DNA from: Sindora glabra
Taxonomy: Eukaryota > Streptophyta > Magnoliopsida > Fabales > Fabaceae
Assembly: GCA_020226215.1 (NCBI GenBank)
Contig: CM035228.1
Coordinates: forward strand, 1,665,901 to 1,729,900
Direction: 5' to 3'
Length of the DNA stretch: 64,000 nt
Shown piece by piece: positions 26,401 to 40,155 of this stretch; within the stretch, counting starts at the first letter, position 1, and each line of letters opens with the position of its first letter. Made by a program: the position numbers and the translations under genes. Under the pieces are notes generated by a model, which searched no databases, was not told where the DNA came from, and saw only the letters and a list, made by a program, of their open reading frames with translations.

Positions 26401-27690
26401 CTCACTATTGTTTTTCCAATCCTAAGGCATTTTTCCCAAACAAATAATGTAAAGCTACCATGCTATTGTTTAAGCTACATAATACAGATAAGAAACAGTT
26501 GAAGCTATGTGAGTGTACATGAGTTGTTCTATTCAATATTTAGATATATTCCAGGAAACAAATGAACCTAATACTAATTCATAATTCATTTATCTCTGAA
26601 GTTTCAGTAAGTCAAAACTACCGTGCTACTTTTTCATTCTCAAACCACGTTATAAGATTAATTCGAAGTTGAATGAAATTGATTGAACATATACGTAAGT
26701 GATTCATTTCACTTAATTAGACTATTAATTTCCTTGCTCAGTGTCCTATAACTGATCTGCTCTATGTGTCCGAGCAACAATATGAAATCACAGCCAAAAG
26801 CATTACTACATGGGTTAACTGTGAAATCGTTGTTTGTTTCATTCTAATCATAGCTAAATGCCATAGGACAATATTAAACCATAAAACAGGGATGACAGAA
26901 AGAAATCAACACCAAAAAAACCAAATCCTAAAAACCCACATTCATGATTTCATCAAAGCAGCAAAGTTCAAAAACAAATTTAAACAATCATTTCATACAA
27001 TTCCCTAAACCCATTTTATTTCTAATCAAAGGTAGGAAGGAATAACTTACAAATTCTTTATGATTAAAGCGGAGAGCAGGGCCTTCCCTGACAAGGTGGC
27101 CGTCAGCAATCAACTCCGTCGTTAATGAGGGGTTGTTGGCATTCCTCTCCAGCACCGATTCATGACTACTCGCTGGGAATGAGAAACTTCCTTGCTAGAA
27201 CGACGTCTGCAACTGCAAAATATTTTCCTCAAACTTCACAATTTGAAGTTAAGTAACTTTTTCAGCAGGGGCTTTGCGACAGCGAAAGTCCAAGCAAAAA
27301 TATAGCGAGGTCAAAGCTCCTCGCCATTCTCTCGCTAAATGGAAGGAAAGCGCAACAAAAGTCGCGAAATTTTATGATTCCTGCTAGCATTTAAAATTTG
27401 ATGGAGGGTTTTAAAGATTTATTTTTTATTTAGATTAAAAAAATAAAATATATTTTAATTTTTTTTCTATTTTTTTACTTTAAATTTAAAAATTTTCTTT
27501 TCTTACCCTTCAATATTTTTCTCGTTTAAACAAAAGATTAATGATAGAATTCCCTGTTTGAATTTGAATTTAGCAAGGGAGCTAATACCCTCGCAAATTG
27601 TTCAAAAATTTTAAGATCGATTTTATTTATTTTCTCCTCTCCCACGCTAATCTATATCTTACTATTAATTAAGAGTTTTTGAGAGGAAGG
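23480..27690 (-). mobile_element. Possible CACTA-like transposon remnant
   Basis: Both ends carry repeated GCGAGG/CCTCGC motifs: a short palindrome GCGAGGGG...CCCCTCGC at about 23843-23863, another GCGAGG...CCTCGC at 27303-27325, and CCCTCGCAAAT near 27590. Such subterminal repeats are usual in CACTA elements. Minus-strand coding-like pieces occur inside. One is about 27053-27195, ending GPALRFNHKEF before GTAAGT. The other is 24148-24474, with a hydrophilic HQHSEQQMVQLVAQL segment. I could not find convincing CACTA termini or a 3-bp target duplication, so the class is tentative. It contains the MITE at 24641-25195. Confidence 0.3.
24641..25195. mobile_element. AT-rich MITE, second copy of the 28313-29137 family
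   Basis: Ends CTTGTTTGACAATTAATTG and, reading inward from the right, GGATTTGTTTAGCAAATA. These match the termini and the internal TAATTAACTATTTATA-type sequence of the copy at 28313-29137. Non-coding. No exact target duplication was resolved. Confidence 0.5.
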
Positions 27691-27699
27691 GAGCTTTTT

Positions 27700-28312
27700 T
27701 TTTTTTTGGACACGTATTGGGCTGGAAATTTTTTTTCCCATTCAATACTATCCATCTTTTTTTAATTATAATATTTATTTATAATTATAATTTAAATACT
27801 ATTAAATATTATAAATTTAACATTGTATGATATTTTTAAAATAAAAATATTTTAAATAATCAAAAATTTTATTTTAATTAAATTAATTTTTAAGTACTAC
27901 ATATCAAATTAAATATATATCAACTAAGATTTTTTTAAGATTTTATATCTTCTTATATACTATTTCATATTTTTTATTTTTCTCTTTTCATTTATATTAT
28001 TTACAATTCAAATGTTATTGAATAATGTAAATTTAAGACAATAGAATTTCTTTTTATAATAAAAATGTTTTATAAGTTTAAATTTTTATTTAATTTAATT
28101 AATTTATTTTATTGTAGATTTTAATTTTAACTTTAATTATTTTATGACTATGATATTGTTTCTTTACTTTTTATTTATTCTATTTCATGTTTTTCAATTT
28201 TTTACATTCACTTTTATTACTTATAACTCATATATTAATATCACTAAGTAGTACATATAACATTATATATTCTATATATTTAAATTTTATAAACATATCA
28301 ATCAAGATTTTG
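27700..28312. other. AT-rich intergenic DNA
   Basis: Nothing recognisable beyond AT-rich low-complexity sequence. Confidence 0.5.
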
Positions 28313-29137
28313 GCCTTGTTTGATAAAAAGCTTTTCAAATGACTTTTAATTAATTTGACTAAATTTAACTAATTGACTTATGAAATAAGTTATTTTAGCT
28401 GTTTGGTGAACAACTGTTTTAAACAGCTTTTGCCCCCAAATAACTGAAAACATTGCTAATAGAAATATTTTCAAACAGTTGCTTGGTTACTGTTACGGAC
28501 AATGGCACAATTGTCCTAACCATGTTACTGTTGCATTTTTATTTTTATTTTTCTTAGTAAATGTTGCTGCCTTTTCTTCCAAAAGGACACCACTACTGCA
28601 TTTTTCTTGATAAATGCTACTGCATTTTCTTCAAAAGGACACTAAAGGACACAACTTTGTATTTTCGGTAAAATACCCTAATTAAAATGTCATATTAATC
28701 TATTATGTTACCCCAATTAATACTGTTGCCCCCTTCCACAACATTCCAATATAAATAGTTAAATTATAATTATAATTATTAATTTTTATTAGTAAATTTA
28801 TATATTATAAAAATTTATATTAATTTAATTAAAATTTTTTTGATTTATAATAAATTATAATAATATATTATTTATAAAAAGTTTAATTTAGCAAATAATG
28901 TATAAATTTTAAAATATTTAAATAAAAAATATTTAAATAATTCATAAAATATATTCATACCTTTATTTGTCATTTTACATATAAATAATTAATTATAAAT
29001 AACTAATTTTACTAAATACTTTTATTCAAATAGTTAATGCAATCAGTTGGTTAAATTAGTTAACATAATCAGTTATCAGTTAACAGTTAATTAAATTAAC
29101 TAACTGCTACAACTATCAGCTAATTATCAAACAAGGC
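28313..29137. mobile_element. MITE with GCCTTGTTTGATAA termini, interrupted by an insert
   Basis: The left terminus GCCTTGTTTGATAA and right terminus TTATCAAACAAGGC are exact inverted repeats. Subterminal GTTAATTAAATTAACTAACTG-type repeats extend the symmetry. Positions about 28484-28740 differ in character, with two or more copies of a CTGCATTTTTCTTGATAAATG-like unit, and probably represent a nested insertion. Termini and size suit a hAT-type non-autonomous element, but the 8-bp target duplication is not clean. Confidence 0.6.
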
Positions 29138-32100
29138 ATTTGTTGAAACTTTATACTTTATATATTGCATTTCCAAATTATTTTATTATATTATTTACAA
29201 CTCAAATGCTATTGAATAAAATAAATTTATCATAGTATAATTTTTTTATAATAAAAATATTTTAAATAAATTAAAGATTTTACTTAATTGAATTTATTTA
29301 CTTTAGTATATATTTTATTTTTAACTTTTATTTTTTATTAGCTCAAATATTATTTTTTCATTTACTCCATTTCATTTTTTTAATTTTTCATATTCATTTA
29401 CATTATTTATAATTCACACATTTTTATCATTGAGCATTATAGATATAAAGTTACAAATATTTTAAATAAATCAAAATTTATTCTCTTCTTTTTATCGATT
29501 AATTATATATTGTATTTTTTGTTAACAATATTTGAATATTAAGATCAATTTTATCTATTTAAATCTTATCAATATTTACAACCCACATACTATTTTTCTT
29601 TATTTCATTTACTTCATTGTATGTTTTTGTTCTCTATATTTTATGTATTATTTAAAATTTTACATACAAATATTTCTTATTCTTTTGGTATTACTCATGA
29701 TATTTAAAATTCAAATACTAATATTTCTAAGTGGTATAAATATATTATGTTATATTTTTTTATTACACTTCACATATTGTTTCTTATCTTTTTATTTATT
29801 CTTTTTTTATACGCATTCTAGTTGTTTATAATTTAAAATTTGATATTGTTAAGTAGTTTAAATATAGTATGATATATTTTATTTTTAACTTATTTGAATA
29901 TTTTAAATAAATTGGCACTTTAATAAAAAATTAAATATAAAAATTGCATGTTTTATTTTTATAAATAATATTTAAATATTTTTTAAATCTTGTTATTTTT
30001 ATAATAATTTTCAAGTAAAATATTTTAAATTAAAAATACATCTATTAAGAATTTACAACTTACATATTATTTTTCCTCATTTTATCTACTTCACTATATA
30101 TATTTCTTCTTTTTCTATCTTCAATTCTATTATTTAAAGTTCAAACGTAATATATTGAATAACATAGATATAATATAATTTATTTTATTTTTTTATAATT
30201 ATTTTTAATATGTCAAATATTTTATTTATTTATTTATATTGTTAAATTTTTATAAATATTTTTAATAAATTTAAATTTTATGATAAAATTATTACTTGAA
30301 TTAATTAATTACATATTCTATTTTTTATTAACAAAATTTGTAAATTAAAATTAAATTTATTTATTTATATTTTATCAATGTTTCTTTTATATCATTTTTA
30401 AGCACTATGTCTATATGTCAAATTAAATATATATCAATTGAAATTTTATCAAAGTTTTGTACTTCATATACTATTTTAATTTTTTTTTACTTTTTTCTTT
30501 TCACCTATATTATTTACAACTCAAATACTATTAAGTAATATAAATTTAATGCAATAGAATTTTTATAATAAAAACATTTTAATTATGTTAAAATTTTATT
30601 CAATTAAATAAATTTACTTTATTATATATTTTATTTTTAAGTCTAATTATTTTATAACTTAGCATTGTTTCTCTTCTTTTTGTTTGCCCCATTTCACATT
30701 TTTTTCATTTTTCATATTCATTTATATTGGTTATAACTTAGATATTAATGTTATTGAATAATATAAATATAATATTATATATTTTATATTTTAAATTTTC
30801 AAATATTTTAATTAAATTATAATTTTAGTATAAAATTATTAATCAATTATTTAATTCTATATTTTATTTTTCAAATAAAATTAAAAAATTAAATTCATTA
30901 TTTTTATTTAAATTTTGGTATTTTTTATAATAATTTTTAAGTATTATATTCTAAACTAAAAATATACTAATTGAGATTTTGTCAATGATTTTCAATTTAC
31001 ACCCTACTTTTTCTCATTTTGTTTAATTTATTATATATTTTTCTTCATTTTTTTTCATATTCATTTCTTCTATTTAAAGTTCATATACAATATATTGAAT
31101 AATATAGGTACAATATAATTTATTTCTTTTTATTATAAAATTTTTAATAACTTTTCCTCATTCTCATTTTCATCATTATACAAAATATGATATAAATATT
31201 ATTTTTTATCTTTTTTTGTTATTATATATTTATATAATTAAAGTATGTACACTAAAATTTAAAATAATAAAATCACCTAATCTAATTTTATGAAATTTAT
31301 TTTTATATGTTATATAATATATTCTAATGGATAAATAAATTATTATATCTTTTAAATATTATTATTTTTTATTAAATATACGCACAAGCTTGAAAACTAG
31401 TTACGATAAATGGACATGACCACCATGCCTTGAATAGAAGTACAGCTTGTCACAACCTTAAACACTTGGCACATAGAAAATTGTTGGATGGGAAATTTTT
31501 TTGCTGAAGATAAACGGCGAACTTGTGCAGTTGGTTTTCTGAAATTTACGTTTTCATCCGAAAAGGATTCATATATTAGTAAAAGACCTCAATCAAATTG
31601 GGCTGGATCATTAATTTATTGAGTTGGGTTTTTTTATATAAAATTTATCTATGAATTTTTTTTCAGACTGTTAGCTTAAGCAATTTTTTTGGGCTAACAA
31701 TAATACGACCCAAAAAAAGTTAACAGTTATAAAAATTATATATATATTTTATGTAATCTTCATTATTCTTTTTCAAGTTCTTCTTATTTTTACATTTATT
31801 AATTCAAAGATTTTGTTTCATATAGTCTTATCTCTTCCAATTAAATTATATTAAAACTTTTGTGTTGAAAAATATTATATTTTTTAACTTTATTTACAAA
31901 GACATCACAATTTTACATAAATTTTATATATAATAAAAACATAAAAATTTTATTTTATTAAATTAAAATTATAGAATAAAGAACATTTAATCCTTCATTT
32001 ATAAATATAGTAATAACTACATCTCTCTATTTTTATAACTAGTGCTATTAGTTTCTTATTTTTATCTTTGTTATTTATCCCTCCATTTACCAATAATATT

Positions 32101-33784
32101 AAAATGAATAAAAAATATTAAAATTAATTATTAAATCTTACCATAATAATATCAAATATATGCTAGGTTTTTCTGATAAAACTTGAGAGATATAATAATC
32201 ATCATTTTTATAAATAGAAGCCTAAATATTATATTTATTCTAAAATTATAACACAAAAGTATTTTTAAAAATATGTAACCTTCTTATAATAAAATTATAA
32301 AAGTGCAAATTTTTCTGATAAAATTGATGAATTTTACCTGTATATTCCTTTTCTCTCTCTCTTTTTTTTTTACTAAAAAACAAATGTAAGTAGGAGTATT
32401 CAATGTCGGTTACCCTCCTAACCATATTTCTTTTCTTTCTATTGCGAATCCATTATCCTTTGTTTAATTATACTTTATGATTTTTTTAAAAAACTTTTAT
32501 TTTTCTCATTAATCTTTTATCCTATAATTAACATAAGCATTGCACTAGTTTAAATTTGAAATATAATTTTTCTATAACTATACAAAAAGATTATATTATA
32601 TATAATCAACTATTAAAAATTGCTACCAAACATAAAGTATAAAATATACCACGTATGATCAATTACTGTAAATCTATCCATCAATATCAATAAAGCAGTT
32701 TTATTAATTGTGCATGTATTACTCTCACTATTATTTTATATTACCAATGAACATAAAAATAACATGTCATTAAAAAATTAATAATAATTAAAATTTTTCA
32801 TGAAGAGTAAAAATATTATAATAATATTTTAATAACATAGTGACATAGAAATGAGTAATAGTATAAAATTAATTTGTATTGATAGTGGATTAAGTTTAAA
32901 TATTTTATATTATCACCAAAAATAATTTTCTTCCATTTATGAGAAAAATATAATATATTTTAATATGAAAATTATTTTTTCCATTGTAATAAAAAAGTTC
33001 ATTTTTTCCACTAACCAAAAGGCAAATATAATATATTTTAATATAAAAAATATTTTTCATCATAAAAAACATGTTCATTAATAAAAAATATAATGCACCA
33101 AATTCATTGCCCGCATTGAAAAACTAAAAATTATACATACTTGAAAATTTAAAAAAAAAATAATGACATCGCATTATTGGTTTGAGGCAATGAATTGAAT
33201 TGAATTATACTTGGGATAATTTCATCTTTGAAAATAATATTATTTGAAAATCCTACTTTTGAAATAATCTTAGTATTTAAAAAGAATATTCCTAATAGCA
33301 TTCTGTTAATTGGGGTGATGTATAAATTAAGAAAATAGAATGATGGACTGTATTTTTTTAATACTTCATAAAAGGTCAAAATATTTTTCTTTATAAATTT
33401 TATAACTTTTTGTGAAAAAAATTATTGAAAAATGTAAAAAAAAAACACTGAAAATGTATAATGAAGATCACATTAAAAAATATATAATCATCATAATTAT
33501 CATCCAACTATGAAATAATTCATAAATTAATATTGATTTTATATAGGATAGAAGATTTGCATCATTTTACAATAATTAACATTTCTTCATGTTTAATAAT
33601 TTTGACCTAATACATTCACCCTTACATTTGGGCAATCATCAATGTAACCCACCAAAAAGCTTCGGGCGATTTTATAAATATCATTTCTCCCCAAGCATTT
33701 CAATAAAAATCAGAAAGCTACGTTCTTTGGGTAAAGCTTCTGCAACGCATATGTCCCTCATTTGCCTTTTAAGTATAGGCATCA
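29138..33784. other. Long AT-rich gene-free region
   Basis: About 4.6 kb of AT-rich sequence with no domain-bearing frame. Repetitive phrases of the type TATTATTTACAACTCAAATACTATTGAATAA recur at irregular intervals between about 27900 and 31100, suggesting old tandem or dispersed duplications. 31420-31570 is less AT-rich but not recognisable. Confidence 0.5.
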
Positions 33785-34410
33785 ATGCCTAGGGATGTAA
33801 TATGGGGTGAAGGGGGATAAATGGGTCAAACTTACGTGGATTTGGACTCGTGCAAATTTGATTGTATAAGCCCGCATTTTTTATAGGTAGAAATGGTTGA
33901 GTTTGTAAGTATCGGTAGAAAGCTTATGAGTACTTGAAGATAGACCGCCTCTTTTTTTATTTTTTTTAATAATAATGATTATACTATTAGATATATACAT
34001 ATAAAATTAAGAATCGAATCTTAAATGTATTAGATGGTACAAAACATTTAAGGAAATATTAAATTAGATTAAATTAAAAAATATTAATTTTTATAAATTA
34101 CAATTAGTCAATTAGATTTTTTTATATAATGAGTTAGTTAAATAAAGTTAAAAAAATTATATTAAATTATTAGACATTGAAGTGAATTAGATTAAAAGTT
34201 GTAAACTACTTGAAAATTAAAAAAAAAAAATTCGTAGGTGCTTTCGAACTTGTTCGCGAAAGCCGCAACTGTATGGGTTTGCCCGCATAAACTTAGATGG
34301 CAAATAGGCTATACATAAACCATTCATGATCAACTTGTGAGCGTAAAGAGTTCGAAAAGCCTACAGATTCCAAACTTATTTTACATTTTTATCCATGCCT
34401 TGAATTTTCG
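33785..34410. mobile_element. Possible non-autonomous element
   Basis: Two GC-richer blocks (33785-33950 and 34235-34410) flank an AT-rich core. The edges have related inverted phrases: ATGCCTAGGGATGTAA on the left, TTACATTTTTATCCATGCCT on the right. GGGTCAAACTT and CCCGCAT-type phrases resemble other plant MITE-like repeats, including the insert at 10525. Non-coding. Confidence 0.35.
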
Positions 34411-34544
34411 TCCAAGGCATGAAAGGACTCATCTTGCTAAATATTGTTTTTCTCATGAGAATCTAAAAAGATTGAATTGCTTACTACTATTATGATAAAG
34501 AAGCAAACGGTCAGATTTGAATTTGTTAAATTCAATATCCTTAG

Positions 34545-36488
34545 AAAAGTACAATTATTGTAAATAGATTAGTATTTCCAAAAGGTTTAATCCTTTATCA
34601 ATTAAGTCAAGATTTTCTGTGAAATCTTATATATAAGGCTTATTACATAATAAATTGATAAGTAAAGGAAGAGGTAGTATTGTACACATAATATGAATTG
34701 AATTAAGTGTAACTAATAAATTTATCCTTGCATGCAGATAATATGAAACGTCTAACCTAATTTCATTTTGAGAAAATCAAGAAAAAATATTTTATGATAA
34801 TTGAGCCTTATTTAAAAATCAAATTTTGGTCTGGTGAAAATAAAAATATTATCTTTTAAAATTTTCTAACATCATCCTCCAATTAATCATATTATCAACT
34901 TTATCTGCTACCTAATTCCAACATTCTTTTGGTGTCCTATAATACAATATTTCCCTTCTCATTTTACTACAACAAAATCACAAAACTCTAATATGCTCTT
35001 TAATTCCTCTCAACAACATCTTCTCTATTATTAAGGGGTTTATCCATTTTCTTGCTCTTAGTTTTCCTGTTTTGAAATAGAAAAGTTTGTCAAATTCTCT
35101 TAGGAGATTATCGCGGCAAACTCTACACAAAGAAGTAGGGTAATTATTGACTTTAATAAATTTACACACCTCAAATTCCAATTTTAACAACAATTTCAAG
35201 GATTATTTGGAGTTCATTATTTGTAGATTAGTTTTACAATTTTTTATTATATTATAATTCAATCTAATAAAATGTTACTCTATGTGAGTTATTTGAAGGT
35301 ATTCTAAATCAAACTAGAAAAATAGTTCATCAAGTGACCATTTGGTCGATTGGTATGAAATTTTATTTCAAGTCCCCTTTTTCTTTATTAAAATCTTTTA
35401 TGAAGATTAAAAAAATAAAAAAGGAAATTTTGCAGTTATTTCAATAAAATAATTTATTTTCTAAATTGCTTCTAGAAAATAATAATATGTGTTGTGAGTT
35501 ATTAAATAGAAAATAAATTACTATATAAATTGATTTTAATGGCTTTTATAAATTAAATATAATGATTAATTGACTTGATGGTTAAATATTTATTCTATTA
35601 ATTGAGTTTTAACAAACTTAGTTTTTGTAATTTTGAAAATATGAATATCATTAATTGAGAAATAATCTCTGAGAAATCATAATTAGTTTTTTGAACCTTT
35701 TAATTGAGTTTTACGTTGATAGCCATATTTAATAAATAGTTAATAAAATTGATTTTCTGGAATGAAATTTGTGGTCAACTTTTAATTGGGTTTTAATTTT
35801 AGTAAATAATTAATAAATTGTGGTTTATTATGAAAGAAAATTAAATTTATTGTATTTTCTAAAATTTTATTTGTATTTAATTTATGAATGTTTCATTATT
35901 TGAGAGAGGTCAATCATTTAATTTGATATATTCTTTCTAAGATATGCATGTGGTGGATATATGTTATGCTCACAAAACTTTAATCTTATGGGATATATCA
36001 TAGCATATGGATGTAATTTTTTTTATCTTACACATGCATATTTTATTCATTAAGGCCACCATTGATTTTAATATGTATAAAATAATTTAATTGTGCAATC
36101 TCATTTAACTTTTAAATGTATTCATTTGTCACTTAAAACTCCAAAAAATATATACTTCGATATAGAACTTTATATGATAAATGTTTAAGTGACATCTTTC
36201 ACTTAAAAGTATACTTGAGTATTAACTTTTCACTGATAAAACAAAATTTAGGAAAATTTCCTTAATTTATGAGATATGATACATAAATGCCTTATTTTTG
36301 TTTTGTCCCTATGTGTTCTAATATATGATGCAAATTTCTCAAGTTTATAGAAGTAAAATTATTTTTTCTCTTTCGGTGGAAAAGCATTACGGATAAAATG
36401 TGTGGTTATTAATATATATATATATATATTCCTTTTATTACAAATTTATTGAAATTCCCTTTTTGGATTATAATATTTGTGGGAATCT

Positions 36489-36550
<62 letters not shown>

Positions 36551-38650
36551 TTTATATGATTTCTCATATTTATAGATATATAAATTTTAATATATTATCA
36601 TTGCTCTATATATCTTAAGTGCAATGAAAAGTTTTCTTTTGAATTAAAAAGGAGATAATATCTAAATTTTTCTAGTGATATACTGAGAATATATCATGTT
36701 GATCATTACATTGTGAATGATAGGAGAAAGAATTATAAACTATTTTTATGACAAAAAGTAATGAATTTGTGTGAATATGTCATATCATATATTGTGTTAT
36801 TATCACTATTGGTTAGTGAAAATTTTTAGGAGATAATTTGTTCTATTATCTCAAGTGCACAGATAAAATTTTGAATTAAAAAAAGGGGGTAAACTTATGT
36901 TTGAATTATAAAAGGGGTATATTCACCAATGAGATATTGAGTAATGAATGCTCATTATTTTGAGATTAATGGATGAAACATTGATTATCTACCTTATTTT
37001 AATTAAAAATATTTATGAGAAGTATTTGCAAAATCGTGTGAATTTGCTGAATATGAACTTGTGCTATCATTACATTATTTCATTGGTTTTATACCATAAT
37101 ATTTATTCTATGAAAATGTAATTTACTTTATAAATTTTTTGTGAGAATCCCAACAACTGGGAATATTTTTCATATTTATATAAAAATGAGTGAAAAAAAA
37201 GATTTATTTTCTAATATATGGGATGGGGGTAAACATCATAATTAGGCATCTTTCCTGCCGAAAAAGTTACATTCAGGATTGGACCAATTATTTGAGCGAT
37301 ACATCTCAGCGTTGTTTATCCAAATTTATTTGAATGAATGATTTAATATGAATAAAAATGGAAATATGCGAAGCTATCCATTTATATTTACAAAATCTTA
37401 GTGAGAGACTTAATTATTTTTAAAATATTTTCATATCTATTGACATATGATCCACAATATATATTATAAAGGAATTAAATTATTCTTTTATTTTTGAAAT
37501 GAAAGATAAACAACTAATTTAAATATTTGAAATTATGAATGTGTTTATTTAACACTTATTATTGAGTAAAAAGGAAAAATTTTGAAGATATTTTCTCTTA
37601 TACTCTACAAAATTAAAGAGATTTGTTTGTTATTTATGGATTATATTATTTATGAGAATATTTATTTATGGATATATTCCACAAATAAAATTCATGTGTT
37701 TTTAAATCCCTTAATTATGAATATATGTGTTAAATTCACAACCTAAAATTTTTTGTGAAAATTTTTTGAATCGAAGGATCTGATTTAAAGAGGGATCTTT
37801 TTGAAATTAAGAATTCATGAATCCATATAAAAGATATGATACATATGATTGTGATTTGAAGGCTTTTATTTTTAATTTTATGAGTCTGAGTGCCTTTCCA
37901 AAAAAGAAGAATTGTTTATGAGAGTAGAATTTTATTTCTTGTGGCCAATTTATATAATTTGTGTTTGCACTATTTTACATAGTACATGCTATATTTCCTT
38001 AACTTCAACATGGAAAATTTTCATTATGAAAATGAGACAAGCTAAGATGATAAAATGTTATAAGTATTATTACAAGAATATAAATATTAAAAAATTTCTT
38101 AGAAAGTTTGGATACGATGAAATAATACCTAAGTATTATTCATTTAATGAAAGTTAATTTATAATGATAGTTGTTGGTTTATAAATGTTATATGTATATT
38201 TCACTAATAACTCTATAGATTATATTTCTCTAGATTTGGTTTATAGTTCATGAGATACTAAGTTGATTATTTATATTTAATTAAGAACTCAGTAATATAG
38301 TTTTCTTTTCATTTCGTGCTTCCTTTTAAGTTTTTTGAAATATGTAAGGATTGTTGTAAATAAATTAATATTTCAAAAGGTTTTATCCTATATTAACTAA
38401 ATCACGCTTCTTGTAAAGGTTTATAGACAAGAGTTATCATATAACTAAATTAATAAATTAGAAGAATGATAGGTTGGTGCGTATAGGGTTGGACAAAGTA
38501 CATGTAACTGGGGGGGGGGGGGGTAATTCGGGAGGATTGCTACATTAGATTGCTATAGCAAATTCTGTATAAAGTAGTAGAATGATTCTTGAATTCAGTG
38601 AATTTACATACCTCGTATTCTAATTTTTACAATAGCAGCTACAGTTTAAA
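34545..38650 (+). mobile_element. Possible non-autonomous LTR retroelement (LARD-like)
   Basis: Two similar regions, about 34545-35190 and 38340-38640, share a start (TGTAAATAGATTAGTATTTC against TGTAAATAAATTAATATTTC), a middle and an end (AATTTACACACCTCAAATTC against AATTTACATACCTCGTATTC). The left copy holds extra sequence at about 34720-35080. The 3.1 kb between them has no gag or pol domains. This arrangement fits a decayed large non-autonomous LTR element, but no primer site or polypurine tract is clear, so a dispersed duplication is equally possible. Confidence 0.4.
38511..38523 (+). repeat. Poly(G) run of 13
   Basis: Thirteen consecutive G within one of the putative LTR copies. A 15-base poly(C) run occurs at 40871-40885. 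Long G runs are rare in this AT-rich window; the lengths may be affected by assembly. Confidence 0.85.
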
Positions 38651-40150
38651 CTTCATAGCTTTGAGGCCCTCCCAAAAAAGAAACGGCTTGGCTTCCCTGG
38701 CTATGCGACTGATTTAAATTCATGTGTCAATTCCTTATTCGTTCCTTTGGAAATTAATTTTTGTTTTACTACCATATCTATAATACGCCTCGGTTTCTCT
38801 AATTAAGCTATTATATACTGGAAAAAAGTAATTAAATTGGACCCTTAATTTGTTGTGCATGCATGCAGATGAGGACTGCGGGAGAGAGAGAGAGAGGCTG
38901 ATTTGCAGGTGACGGCCTTATTCATATGATATCAGAGATGATGTTGGTCGTTTATAACCCAAGTCAAATTCACGAAAAGCGCTAAGCACAAATTAATTTG
39001 TCATCCTCCACGTCTATATATTTCAATTTGATTTGTCATTACACAGAATATAATTGGTGTGAACTGAAAACATATCACCCCTTCAATCCATTTTGTCATA
39101 AACTTAAACTAAAAAATAAACTATAAACTATAAAAGAAGCATGACAAGTCATTACATTAATTCAACGATAGATATATCATCAATATCTTTATGAAGACAT
39201 ACAATGATGTTTACTACGATTAATTATTTGAGATCGCTAACAGTACAATTTAACCTCAGCACTGGAGATCAACAAGTAATTTCCAAAAGCTTTTGAATTG
39301 TAACATCAAACCAGCTAACCGAACGGATCAGAGTTAAAAGGTAGCCAGTGTTTTTCGATTTCAAAAACATAAATTAGGCTAATATTCTTATAAAAAATAA
39401 AAATCAAGCTCTCACTAATAAGTTAAGTTTTACAATTCGTTATATATCATTTGTTTTCAAATGTTAAAATTTATAAATATTCAAATAAAAATGATATATG
39501 CCTCGAGACAAATTTAATAATTTAACAATAAAAACACTCAATTACCTAATTTTTTTTATAAAATTATTCTAAGAATGAATATAATTACTCATACTGGAAA
39601 ACTCTTTGAGGATGATCTGTACGTATGGTTGAATTCTAATAATAAGTGGAAGGAGTGGATAGAAAAAAGGAGATCTAGATCAAGGTTAAGGGAAGGAAGC
39701 TGCCAAATTAATTTCAAAATGTGAAAATCTGTACCACGTACGTTAGCGCACAGATCTGGAAGCTTAGCTGCTACTTGATAGGACAAAAAGGCGTTAATGC
39801 AAAATACGCAGGTTACTCGAAAACAAGATGAGATGAGCACAGAGGAAATGCACAAGCAAACGGATACAAGTGAATTAAAGCGCTACCCCCGAGATATCCA
39901 AAGGTATTGCTGTTAGGCGCAACCTACCCGTTTTCTTTCCAAAATAATTATATATAAATAAATAAATAATAAAATAGCATATCGGATCAAGATGGAATGA
40001 ATAAAATTCAACTGAGAGTGAGAAAAGTGCAATATCTATTGATTGATTAAGCAATACAGCAGAAAGAAGGAAGCAAACCTTTTGATTATAGGGCTCCGAA
40101 ATGCCAAAGCGGATGAAATTCAGAAGCTGGTAAGGAAGAGGATTCATGAT
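38651..40150. other. Intergenic region downstream of MIR167
   Basis: Non-coding. Includes a short (GA)n run near 38884-38895. The part next to the hairpin on the minus strand (about 39590-40150) probably belongs to the 3' portion of the primary MIR167 transcript. Minus-strand frames at 39589-39855 and 39875-40213 are not conserved-looking proteins. Confidence 0.4.
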
Positions 40151-40155
40151 GCTTC

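Noticed and set aside
29532..29831. 99-codon Phe/Ile/Leu-rich frame
   Set aside because: AT-rich low-complexity DNA; no domain, no splice context.
36400..36618. 72-codon frame rich in Ile-Tyr
   Set aside because: Translation of an (AT)n microsatellite.
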